A stretch of 53,969 nt of DNA from DATLYH01 sp035575035 (GTDB lineage Bacteria; Planctomycetota; Planctomycetia; Gemmatales; Gemmataceae). This document shows positions 11,862 through 19,764 of this stretch, one piece after another. The notes under the pieces are model-generated. The model made no database searches and had not been told where the DNA came from. It was given only the letters and a program-made list of their open reading frames with translations. The stretch spans positions 1 through 53,969 of the forward strand of contig DATLYH010000133.1 in assembly GCA_035575035.1 (NCBI GenBank). The letters are read 5' to 3'. How positions within the stretch are numbered: position 1 is the first letter of the stretch; each line of letters begins with the position of its first letter. Both the position numbers and the translations under genes were made by a program.

Positions 11862-12365
11862 CTACCAGTTCCAGCGGACCCAATCGAGGACCAGCAGCGC
11901 CAGGGCCGCAGCCAGCAGCACCAGCCCGGTCACGCCCAGCAAGGTCCGACCGCTCGGTTGCCGCAGCCAGCGGCCGGGCCGCCCCAGCCGTGCGACGCCA
12001 CGGTCAAAGGTCCGGTTGCCCCAGAGGATCGGCCTCAGCCACCAGGCGATCGGCAGCGTCTCTTCTTCGGTCGGCTCCGACACGGGAGACACCGGCAGGT
12101 CGGCGGCCGGCGATTCCACCGGAGGCAGCGCGCGAGGCCCGGCCGGTTCGGAAGAGGGCAGCGCGACCGGTTCGGGAGCCGGCACCGCGAGCGAGGGGGC
12201 AGGCTCGGCCGGGGCAGGTCCTTCCTCGGTTGGATAGACCGGTAGCTCGAGCATCCGCCGCAGCAAGGCGTCCAGTTCGTCGAGTTGCTGGCGGGTCAGA
12301 GCCGAGCGCATATCCGGGTGTTGCTCGACGGCGTCGGCGGGCCGCGGCGGTGAGGGAGCAGACAT
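11862..12365 (-). CDS. tail-anchored proline-rich protein
   Basis: A 167-residue protein. Residues about 20-45 form a short helix (ALTRQQLDELDALLRRMLEL), the middle (about 48-105) is Pro/Glu/Ala-rich and probably disordered, and residues about 143-162 are a single TM helix (GVTGLVLLAAALALLVLDW) close to the C-terminus. This is the layout of a cytoplasmic protein anchored by its tail. No known domain was recognised. The ATG at 12365 has AGGAGG 7 bases upstream and is preferred to the longer frame. Function unknown. Confidence 0.65.
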   Translation of the reverse strand: MSAPSPPRPADAVEQHPDMRSALTRQQLDELDALLRRMLELPVYPTEEGPAPAEPAPSLAVPAPEPVALPSSEPAGPRALPPVESPAADLPVSPVSEPTEEETLPIAWWLRPILWGNRTFDRGVARLGRPGRWLRQPSGRTLLGVTGLVLLAAALALLVLDWVRWNW

Positions 12366-12547
12366 TGACAATCCTCCTGATTCCAGCAGCCGTCGAAGGG
12401 GCGGGCTTCCGGGCCGGGCATCCATGCAGGATCAAGCGCTCGCTTTGGTTGTAGCCGGATGGACGGACCATCCAACGGCTCGGAGGCCCCTGCATCCTGC
12501 ACCAGAGGCCAGTGGCCGAGCGCCGGTGAGCGGGTATTGTAGCAGGG

Positions 12548-13240
12548 ATGGCCGAGCGATTTTATGTCAACTGTCCCTTGCAGCCGGGACCGGTTGAACT
12601 CCGCGGCCCCGAGGCCCATCATCTGGCCGTGGTTTGCCGGGTCCGCCCCGGCGATCAGGTCCGCCTGTTCAACGGTGACGGCCGCGAGTATCCCGCTTGC
12701 GTGACCCAAGTGTCCCGCCGCGGCATCATCCTGGACGTGTTCGGGATCGAAGCGCCCCAGCGCGAGCTGGGCTTCCGCCTGGAGGTGGCTGCCCCCCTGC
12801 CCAAAGGCGACCGGGCGCAGTTCCTGGTGGAGAAGCTGACCGAGTTGGGCGTGACGTCCTTCGTGCCGCTGCGGACGCAGCGCAGCGTGGTCCACCCGCG
12901 CGAGACCAGGTTGGACCGGCTAGAGCGATACGTCATCGAGGCCAGCAAGCAGTGCGGGCGGAATGTTCTGCTCCGCGTCGGGCCGCTGACCGACTGGGAG
13001 GACTACTGCCGGCGCAGCGACCTGCCGGCGGTCCGGGTGCTGGCGCACCCCAGCGGAGAGGCGCGGCCCTGGCCGGCGGGGCAGGACGCGGCTCTGGCGG
13101 TGGGTCCGGAGGGGGGCTTCACCGACGAGGAAGTCGAGCAAGCGCGGTCAGCCGGATGGCTGGTGGTCGGCCTGGGCCCGCGCATCCTCCGCGTGGAAAC
13201 CGCCGCGCTGGTACTGGCCATCAGGAGTGGTGAATGGTAG
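12548..13240 (+). CDS. rsmE: 16S rRNA (uracil-1498-N3)-methyltransferase
   Basis: A 230-residue protein of the SPOUT superfamily. RsmE methylates U1498 of 16S rRNA using S-adenosylmethionine. The N-terminal PUA-like part holds EAHHLAVVCRVRPGDQVRLFNG, and the C-terminal knot carries the signature GPEGGFTDEE (residues about 182-191) and LGPRILRVETAAL (about 208-220). Length and motifs are typical. It stands alone on the plus strand, facing the Ser/Thr kinase gene. Confidence 0.95.
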   Translation: MAERFYVNCPLQPGPVELRGPEAHHLAVVCRVRPGDQVRLFNGDGREYPACVTQVSRRGIILDVFGIEAPQRELGFRLEVAAPLPKGDRAQFLVEKLTELGVTSFVPLRTQRSVVHPRETRLDRLERYVIEASKQCGRNVLLRVGPLTDWEDYCRRSDLPAVRVLAHPSGEARPWPAGQDAALAVGPEGGFTDEEVEQARSAGWLVVGLGPRILRVETAALVLAIRSGEW

Positions 13241-13263
13241 ACGACCTTGTTCCACCCCCTACT

Positions 13264-13278
13264 CGGTACTCAGTACCG
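13264..13278. repeat. short palindrome between convergent genes
   Basis: ggtact and agtacc flank a single central base within a 57-base gap between rsmE (+) and the kinase gene (-). The words tactcggtactcagtaccgtgtactcg look like a degraded tandem of GTACT units. It may serve as a two-way terminator or be a dispersed-repeat remnant. Confidence 0.4.
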
Positions 13279-13297
13279 TGTACTCGTCTTCCACCCC

Positions 13298-14200
13298 TTA
13301 CCACTTCTCCCGGTTGGGCAGCGCCTTGAGGGCGTCGCGGAACTGGGCGGCGGTCTGGAAGCGGCGCGCAGGCTCGCGCTCGATCGCCTTGGTCAGCAGC
13401 CGGACAACGGCGTCGTCCAGGTCGGGGCGCGCTTCCTTGGGGTTCCGGCCGGGGCTGTTCAGGTGGCTGAGCAAGACCTTCTCCGACTGGCCATGCTCCC
13501 ACGGCAGCGTCCCGGTGAACACTTCGTAGGCTGTTACCCCCAGGGCGAACAGGTCCACGCGGTGGTCGGTGGGGACGCGCCGGATCACCTCCGGGGCCAG
13601 GTAGCTGGGGGTGCCGGTACGGTTGCCCGGCTTGCAGAACTCGGGGCGGTAGGGGATGGCCAAGCCGAAGTCGATGTACTTCAAGACGCCGTCGGCCGTC
13701 ACCATCATGTTGCGCGGGCAGATATCCCGGTGCAGGTAGCCCCGCTTGTGCATGTAGTCGAGCGCCTCGGCCGCCTGGATCAACAAGTCCACCCGGGCAC
13801 CGTTGAGCCGATCGCTGCGCGTCTCGATCAAGAAATTCAGGCCGGGGCCGTCGATCAGCTCCATGACGATGTATTGCTCGCCAAGGTTGGTCAGGCCGTA
13901 CTCGTAGGTCTTGACGATGTTGGGGTGGTTCAGCTCCGACAGGATCTCCCCCTCCATCGGCTTGTTCAGGCCGGCCCAGCGGGCTTCGAACTTGGCGGTT
14001 TTTTCCTTATCGAGAACCTTCAGACAGACCGTCCGCCCCAGCTTGAGGTCGCGGGCGCGGTAGACTTTCGACATGCTCCCCTGGCCGAGCTGCCCTCCCA
14101 GCTCGAACCGGGAAGCGATCTTGACTCGCGGCAGTTTTTTCTTCTTCTTCCCCTTGCCGCCTCCGCCGAACAGCTGGGCCAACTTCGAGAAGACACCCAC
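13298..14200 (-). CDS. Hanks-type Ser/Thr protein kinase, soluble
   Basis: A 300-residue protein with a basic N-terminus (KGKKKKKLPRVKI) and a full kinase domain. Visible elements: glycine loop GQGSMSKVY, ATP lysine K61 in CLKVLD, catalytic HRDICPRN (D159, N164), magnesium site DFG at 177-179, and APE in SYLAPEVI. The lysine normally two residues after the catalytic Asp (HRDxK) is Cys 161 here, which is unusual. There is no TM helix. It starts 18 bases after accD on the same strand, so the two are likely co-transcribed and the kinase may be expressed with fatty-acid synthesis. The substrate is unknown. Confidence 0.9.
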   Translation of the reverse strand: MGVFSKLAQLFGGGGKGKKKKKLPRVKIASRFELGGQLGQGSMSKVYRARDLKLGRTVCLKVLDKEKTAKFEARWAGLNKPMEGEILSELNHPNIVKTYEYGLTNLGEQYIVMELIDGPGLNFLIETRSDRLNGARVDLLIQAAEALDYMHKRGYLHRDICPRNMMVTADGVLKYIDFGLAIPYRPEFCKPGNRTGTPSYLAPEVIRRVPTDHRVDLFALGVTAYEVFTGTLPWEHGQSEKVLLSHLNSPGRNPKEARPDLDDAVVRLLTKAIEREPARRFQTAAQFRDALKALPNREKW

Positions 14201-14218
14201 GGATGGCTCCTGAGCAGT

Positions 14219-15025
14219 TTAATGTTCGCAGTAGTCGATCAGGCGGGCGACTTCGGTTCGCAGGTTCTTGCGCGGCACGATCCGGTCGATGAAGCCGTGC
14301 TGCAACAGGAACTCACTGGTCTGGAACCCCTCGGGCAGCTCAAGGCGAACCGTGTTCCAGATGGTACGCTTGCCGGCGAAGCCGATCAAGGCGCCGGGCT
14401 CGGCCAGGGTGATGTCCCCCTGGAGGGCGAAGCTGGCGGCCACCCCACCCATGGTCGGGTTGGTCAGTATCGAGATGTACAGACCGCCCGCCTCATCGTA
14501 GCGTTTGATGGCACACGACACCTTGGCCATCTGCATCAGCGACAGAATTCCCTCCTGCATGCGGGCCCCGCCGCCGGAACCGCTGACCAGGATCAACGGC
14601 AGCATCAGCCGCGTTGCCTCCTCGGCGGCACGGGTCAGTTTCTCGCCGACCACCGAACCCATGCTGCCGGCCATGAAGGCAAAGTCGGTGACGCCGAAGA
14701 CCACCGGCCGGCCGCGAATGTAGCCTCGGCCGACCACAGCGGCATCGGCCATCCCGGTCTTGGCCTGCTCCGCCTTGAGCCGCTCCGCATAGGGGAGCCG
14801 GTCCTTGAACCCCAGCGGGTCGCACGGCCGCAGGTCGGTGAACCACTCCTCGAAGCTGTCCGGGTCGAGCAGCTGCCGAATCCGCTCCCGGGCGGGGAGG
14901 TAGAAATGATAGTCGCACTCCGGGCAGACGTTGAAGCGGCTCTCCGCCTCCTTGCGGAAGATAGTGGCCTTGCACTGGGGACAGCGGATCCACAGTCCTT
15001 CGGGAATGCCGCGCTTGGGAGCCAT
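14219..15025 (-). CDS. accD: acetyl-CoA carboxylase carboxyltransferase, beta subunit
   Basis: A 268-residue protein. With AccA it transfers CO2 from carboxybiotin to acetyl-CoA to make malonyl-CoA. The N-terminal zinc ribbon is intact (CPQC then CPECDYHF), followed by the crotonase-like fold with VSGSGGGARMQEGILSLMQMAK and the oxyanion part NPTMGGVAASFA. The frame can begin at a TTG three codons earlier; I chose the ATG at 15025. The alpha subunit and biotin proteins are not in the window. The Ser/Thr kinase gene follows directly. Confidence 0.95.
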   Translation of the reverse strand: MAPKRGIPEGLWIRCPQCKATIFRKEAESRFNVCPECDYHFYLPARERIRQLLDPDSFEEWFTDLRPCDPLGFKDRLPYAERLKAEQAKTGMADAAVVGRGYIRGRPVVFGVTDFAFMAGSMGSVVGEKLTRAAEEATRLMLPLILVSGSGGGARMQEGILSLMQMAKVSCAIKRYDEAGGLYISILTNPTMGGVAASFALQGDITLAEPGALIGFAGKRTIWNTVRLELPEGFQTSEFLLQHGFIDRIVPRKNLRTEVARLIDYCEH

Positions 15026-15258
15026 GTTGCTCAATCAACCTGTCCGCTGAGTGGTGTTCGGGCGAAACGCAAAATCGCCGCTGACTCCGCCGGCCCGGCT
15101 CCGTTGCCGGCCGAGCCTCCAACCCGTGAAGCGACGCCGCTGATAGAGGGTGGCTTCCTCATTATCAGACCCCGGCGGCACCCGGCCGTCAAGAGAGATT
15201 CACCGTCCCGGTCAGCGCCCGGGGCCAGTTTCTCACTTGTCCTCACGTTCCCGGATTG

Positions 15259-16449
15259 CTACACATCGTCGATCTGGGCCAGCGCCGCAAAAGGGGTTCC
15301 CTCGACATATTCCAGGAAGGCGCCGCCGCCGGTCGAGACGTGGGTCATCTTCTCGGCCAGGCCAAATTCCTCGACTGCCTCGGCCGTCTCGCCGCCGCCG
15401 ACGATCGTTACCGCCTTCGCCGCCGCTAGCGCCTCGGCCACCGCCCTCGTCCCCTTGCTGTATGGTTCATCCTCGTACTTGCCCATTGGCCCGTTCCAGA
15501 CAACAGTTCGGGCCTGCCCAATCTCGCCGCGGTACAACTCGATCGTCCGGGGGCCGATGTCCACGCCGATGCAGCCGTTGGGGATGTCCCCCTCGACGAC
15601 GCGGGCCGACTGCGGCGCGTCGAGTTTCTCGACTACCAGGTGGTCGGGGGGCAGGATAATCTTGCCCTGGCCCAGCCCGAGCAGCTCGCGGGCCACGTCG
15701 AGCTTGTCGGCCTCGAACTTGGAATCGCCGACGTTGCGCCCCTGGGCCTTCAGGAAGGTGTAACTCATGGCGCCGCCGATCAGCACCCGATCGACCCGGC
15801 CGAGCAGGCTCTTGATGAAGCCGATCTTGTCCGACACCTTGGCACCGCCGAGGATACCGAGAAACGGCCGCTCCGGCGCCGCCAGCAGCCGGTCGAGCAC
15901 TTCCAATTCCTTGGCCACCAGCCGGCCGACGACACGCGGCTTGCCCTTCATGGCAGCCGGCACGGCGACCATGGAAGCGTCGCTGCGGTGGCAGGTGCCA
16001 AAGGCATCGTTAACGTAGATGTCGCCCAGCGCCGCGATCTGGGCGGCGAAGGCAGGGTCGCCGGCCTGCTCGCCGGGATGGAAGCGAAGGTTCTCCAGCA
16101 GCAGCACTTCGCCCGGTTGCAGTGCCTGGGCCGCCGCGGTAACGGCCGGGCCGACCACCTCGTCTACTTTGCGGACCGGTCGGCCGAGCAATTCGCGCAG
16201 GCGCTCGGCGACGCGGTCCATGCGGAAGATGGCATCCTTCTTCGGGTCTCCCTTGGGCCGGCCGAGGTGGCTCATGACGATGGCGCTGGCGCCGGCGTCG
16301 AGCACGGCGCGGATCGTCGGCAGGGCGGCCCGGATGCGGCGATCGTTACTGACGTTCCCCTTCGCATCGAGGGGGACGTTGAAGTCCACCCGGATCAGGA
16401 CGCGCTTGCCGCGCAGGTCTTTCAGGTCGGCGAGCGTCTTCTTGGCCAT
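15259..16449 (-). CDS. pgk: phosphoglycerate kinase
   Basis: A 396-residue protein of normal length. It interconverts 1,3-bisphosphoglycerate plus ADP and 3-phosphoglycerate plus ATP. Signature parts: RVLIRVDFNVPLD at the N-terminus, SHLGRPKG, GGAKVSDKIGF in the middle, and GGGETAEAVEEFGL with STGGGAFLEYVEG near the C-terminus. It starts 44 bases after the end of gap on the same strand, which gives a gap-pgk glycolytic operon. Confidence 0.97.
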   Translation of the reverse strand: MAKKTLADLKDLRGKRVLIRVDFNVPLDAKGNVSNDRRIRAALPTIRAVLDAGASAIVMSHLGRPKGDPKKDAIFRMDRVAERLRELLGRPVRKVDEVVGPAVTAAAQALQPGEVLLLENLRFHPGEQAGDPAFAAQIAALGDIYVNDAFGTCHRSDASMVAVPAAMKGKPRVVGRLVAKELEVLDRLLAAPERPFLGILGGAKVSDKIGFIKSLLGRVDRVLIGGAMSYTFLKAQGRNVGDSKFEADKLDVARELLGLGQGKIILPPDHLVVEKLDAPQSARVVEGDIPNGCIGVDIGPRTIELYRGEIGQARTVVWNGPMGKYEDEPYSKGTRAVAEALAAAKAVTIVGGGETAEAVEEFGLAEKMTHVSTGGGAFLEYVEGTPFAALAQIDDV

Positions 16450-16493
16450 AACGGTCCCTCCACCGGAGCAGCCGCTTGCGGCTTAACAACGGA

Positions 16494-17543
16494 TCACGCC
16501 TTGCTCACCATGTACTTCAGCAGATCGACGCAGCGGTGGGAGTAGCCCCACTCGTTGTCGTACCAGCTGATCAGTTTGAAGAAGCGGCTGTTCAGCTCGA
16601 TGCCGGAGCCGGCGTCGAAGATACTGGAGTGGGCGTCGTGGATGAAGTCGGTGGAAACGACCTCATCCTCGGTGTAAGCCAGGATGCCCCGCAGGTACGA
16701 CTCGCTCGCCCGCCGCATGGCCGCGCAGATGTCCTTGTAGCTCGTCTCCTTCACCGTGCGGACGGTCAGGTCAACGACCGAGACGGTCGGTGTCGGCACG
16801 CGGAAGGCCATGCCGGTGAGTTTCCCCTTGACCTCGGGGATGGCCAGCCCGACCGCCTTGGCCGCCCCGGTGGTGGAGGGGATGATGTTGATCGCCGCTG
16901 CCCGGCCGCCCTTCCAGTCTTTCTTCGATGGCCCGTCCACGGTCTTCTGCGTGGCGGTGTAGCTGTGCACCGTCGTCATCAACCCCTCCTCGATGCCGAA
17001 GCCCTCCTTGAGGAGGACGTGAACGAGCGGGGCTAGGCAGTTAGTGGTGCAGCTGGCGTTGGAGATGATATGGTGCTTCGCCGGGTCGTACTTCTCGTGG
17101 TTGACCCCCATGACAATGGTAATGTCTTCCCCCTTGGCCGGGGCGGAGATGATGACCTTCTTGGCGCCGGCAGCCAGGTGTCCGCGGGCTTTCTCGGCGT
17201 CGGTGAACAGGCCGGTGGACTCGATGACGTACTCGACGCCAAGCTGCTTCCAAGGGAGGGCGGTCGGTCCCTCCTTGATGGCCAGGCACTTGATCTTGTA
17301 GCCGTTGACCACAAGGGTATCGTCCTCGGCCACCGACGACGAGGACTTCTCGCTGCCGACGCTGCCGTTGAACCGCCCCTGAGTGGAGTCATACTTCAGC
17401 AGGTAGGCGAGGTTGTCGGCCGGCACCAGGTCGTTGACGGCCACGACGTCGAGCATCCTGCCGAGTAGTCCCTGTTCTACCAGGGCGCGGAAGACCAGCC
17501 GGCCGATGCGCCCGAACCCGTTGATGCCAACTTTGGCGACCAT
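16494..17543 (-). CDS. gap: glyceraldehyde-3-phosphate dehydrogenase, type I
   Basis: A 349-residue protein. It oxidises glyceraldehyde-3-phosphate to 1,3-bisphosphoglycerate with NAD(P). The N-terminal Rossmann motif is GINGFGRIGRLVFR, the catalytic cysteine sits in SNASCTTNCLAPL, and the C-terminal part has SWYDNEWGYSHR. The length is at the upper end for the family because of a short insert near residues 64-75 (GSEKSSSSVAEDD). GGGAGAATTCC precedes the ATG. It is the first gene of the gap-pgk pair and is divergent from mdh across a 197-base gap with a 20-bp palindrome. Confidence 0.97.
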   Translation of the reverse strand: MVAKVGINGFGRIGRLVFRALVEQGLLGRMLDVVAVNDLVPADNLAYLLKYDSTQGRFNGSVGSEKSSSSVAEDDTLVVNGYKIKCLAIKEGPTALPWKQLGVEYVIESTGLFTDAEKARGHLAAGAKKVIISAPAKGEDITIVMGVNHEKYDPAKHHIISNASCTTNCLAPLVHVLLKEGFGIEEGLMTTVHSYTATQKTVDGPSKKDWKGGRAAAINIIPSTTGAAKAVGLAIPEVKGKLTGMAFRVPTPTVSVVDLTVRTVKETSYKDICAAMRRASESYLRGILAYTEDEVVSTDFIHDAHSSIFDAGSGIELNSRFFKLISWYDNEWGYSHRCVDLLKYMVSKA

Positions 17544-17622
17544 GGAATTCTCCCTGCCAGAATGGGTCAGCGATCGCTCTCAGCGACCCGGCTGAAAGCT
17601 GATGGCCGATCTTACCTCGGTT

Positions 17623-17642
17623 CGATAGGCTATAGCCTATCG
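17623..17642. promoter_or_regulatory. perfect 20-bp palindrome between gap and mdh
   Basis: cgataggctatagcctatcg is a perfect 10+10 palindrome without a spacer, in the gap between the divergent genes gap and mdh. It is 80 bases before the gap start codon and 98 before mdh. Its AT content differs from the GC-rich dispersed repeats in this window. Its shape and position fit an operator for a homodimeric regulator of central carbon genes. The binding protein is unknown. Confidence 0.5.
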
Positions 17643-17740
17643 CATCGCCGGTTTGTGGTCGAGAGGCGCCGGCAACTTCGGCCCGGTCCGGCGGCCGAGA
17701 TCACCCGTGCCGGTCGCCGACACTTCCGAGAGCAGACACC

Positions 17741-18730
17741 ATGCCTGAGACGATTCGTGTAGCGGTGACGGGGGCGGCGGGCCAGGTGGCCTACGCCATG
17801 TTGGGCCGGCTGGCCTCGGGCGAGGTCTTCGGCCCCAACAAGCGGGTCATCCTTCAACTGTTGGAGATCGCCCCGGCAATGCAAGCCCTCGAAGGCGTGG
17901 CAATGGAGCTGTGTGATTGCAGTTTCCCCACCCTCGAAGATATCATCGTCACCGACGACCCGAACCGGGCATTCGACAGCTGCAACTGGGCGCTCCTGGT
18001 CGGGGCCTTCCCGCGCAAGGCCGGCATGGAACGCAAGGACCTGCTCAGCCGCAACGGCGAGATCTTCGTCGGCCAGGGCAAAGCGCTGGCGGCACGGGCG
18101 GCCAAGGACGTGCGCATCCTGGTGGTCGGCAACCCCTGCAACACCAACTGCCTCATCGCCTATCACAACGGCCGGGACATCCCCGCCGAGCGCTGGACGG
18201 CCATGACCCGGCTGGACCACAACCGCGCCCGCAATGCCCTGGCCAAGAAGGCGGGGGTCAACGACGGCGAAGTCACCTGCGTGACCATCTGGGGCAACCA
18301 CAGCAACACGCAGTACCCCGACTTCACCAACGCCAAAATTAAGGGGCGACCGGCGACCGAGGTCATCACCGACCGCAACTGGCTGGAGAATGTCTTCGTG
18401 CCGCAGTGTCAGAACCGCGGCGCCGCCGTGATCAAGGCGCGCGGCGCCAGCTCGGCCCTGTCGGCGGCCAACGGCGCTATCGATCACATCAAGAGTCTGC
18501 TGAACCCGACGCCGGCGGATGACTGGGTCAGCGCCGCCATCGTCTCGAAGGGAGAATATGGGGTGCCGGCGGGACTGGTATTCAGCTACCCCTGCCGCAG
18601 TGACGGCAAGGGCAACCTCACCGTGGTGGACGGATTGAAGCTGGATGCCTTCGGCCAGCAGAAGTTCCAGATAACGCTGAACGAGCTGCTCGAAGAGAAG
18701 AGCGCCATCCAGGATTTGCTCGGAGGGTGA
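17741..18730 (+). CDS. mdh: malate dehydrogenase
   Basis: A 329-residue protein of the type found in actinobacteria and cytosolic MDH (longer form). It interconverts malate and oxaloacetate with NAD. Motifs: VTGAAGQVAYAMLGRLASG (Rossmann loop), VGAFPRKAGMERKDLL (substrate loop), NPCNTNCLIA, TRLDHNRARNALA and IWGNHSNTQYPDF with the catalytic His. The start codon is ATG at 17741. It is divergent from gap. Confidence 0.95.
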   Translation: MPETIRVAVTGAAGQVAYAMLGRLASGEVFGPNKRVILQLLEIAPAMQALEGVAMELCDCSFPTLEDIIVTDDPNRAFDSCNWALLVGAFPRKAGMERKDLLSRNGEIFVGQGKALAARAAKDVRILVVGNPCNTNCLIAYHNGRDIPAERWTAMTRLDHNRARNALAKKAGVNDGEVTCVTIWGNHSNTQYPDFTNAKIKGRPATEVITDRNWLENVFVPQCQNRGAAVIKARGASSALSAANGAIDHIKSLLNPTPADDWVSAAIVSKGEYGVPAGLVFSYPCRSDGKGNLTVVDGLKLDAFGQQKFQITLNELLEEKSAIQDLLGG

Positions 18731-18740
18731 AAGCGCTCTC

Positions 18741-19580
18741 TCATCGGCCGGGCACATACTCCTCGGTGTAACTGCTCTGGAAGCGGTAGCGGCTCCCTTC
18801 GCCTTGATGGCCGGTCACTTCCTTGTCGATGCGCAGGCGGGCGCTGCGCAGGATACCGGCCTGCACATCGAAGACGACCTCACCCTGCGGCAGAAATTGC
18901 AGCAGCGGCACCTCGTCGGCCGCACTCGGCGGCTTGCTCTTGAGGTCGGTGGTCAAGGTGATGGTGGCGGCGCCGCCGGTGAGTTGTGCGCAGGTGTATT
19001 TCTGGACGGCGTCGTATTTCTCGCCGGCGCCGTGCGGCGGGTCGAGGGTGATGACGTAACTGCGCTCCCAGAACTGGCCCGGCTGCGGCGCCTGATTCGG
19101 CAGGGCGATCACGAATGGCAGCTCGCTCTGGTAGCGGCTGGCGGGGCCGAACTTCGACTCCTTCACCTCCACCACCCGCCCATTGCCGTCGACGCGGAGC
19201 ACCGCCAGCGGCGTGTTGACGTAGCGCTGCATCTGCTCGCGCAGCTCCGGACTGCTCTTGTCCGGGTTGGCCGAGTCGAAGATGATCGTCTCGCCGCCGG
19301 GGGTGGTCGTCTCCAGGCGCAGCGAGGCCAGCGCCAGCTGCACAGTGGCGATGCCGGCGGCATCAACCTGGAGTACTTGCCAGCGCTTGAGCAGGTTGAG
19401 TTTGCTGGTGGTGCTGCTCTTGTTGGGGCCGGCCTCTTCCGCGGCAGTGGTGATCTGTTCGACGCGGTAGGTCAGCACCTGCCCGGTCTGCCAGCGAAAC
19501 TTCCAGGCGGCTTGCTGGGCCGCGGCCGTCGAGGCCAGCGCCAGCCCCGCGAGCGCTACCACGATCCCCTTGCGCAGCAT
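18741..19580 (-). CDS. secreted protein of unknown function
   Basis: A 279-residue protein. Residues 1-21 are a signal peptide (MLRKGIVVALAGLALAS, cleavage near AAAQQ). The mature part is strand-rich: KFRWQTGQVLTYRVEQIT at its start, LPQGEVVFDVQAGILRSARL in the middle, and RYRFQSSYTEEYV at its end. It resembles the DUF6263-like group of planctomycete secreted beta-rich proteins, though I am not certain of the family name. GGAGGGA precedes the ATG at 19580. It ends 10 bases from the convergent mdh gene. Confidence 0.75.
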   Translation of the reverse strand: MLRKGIVVALAGLALASTAAAQQAAWKFRWQTGQVLTYRVEQITTAAEEAGPNKSSTTSKLNLLKRWQVLQVDAAGIATVQLALASLRLETTTPGGETIIFDSANPDKSSPELREQMQRYVNTPLAVLRVDGNGRVVEVKESKFGPASRYQSELPFVIALPNQAPQPGQFWERSYVITLDPPHGAGEKYDAVQKYTCAQLTGGAATITLTTDLKSKPPSAADEVPLLQFLPQGEVVFDVQAGILRSARLRIDKEVTGHQGEGSRYRFQSSYTEEYVPGR

Positions 19581-19764
19581 GGCCGTTCCCTCCGTAACGT
19601 CCCTGGGCGCGGCGAAGGATATAGCAAGAGGGACCGGACGAAAACAGGTCAATTCAGCGCGGTAGCGCCCTCCGGGCTGTTCGCGCACCGCGGTTGGCAG
19701 AGGCGGGATGTTTAGGCAAGGGGGGAAGGCCGGAACCGGGACAGACTGCGGTCCTGACCGTCCA

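Noticed and set aside
13247..15763. 838-codon open frame on the plus strand
   Set aside because: It is the antisense of the kinase, accD and pgk genes, all of which have clear family motifs on the minus strand. Long antisense frames are expected at this GC content.
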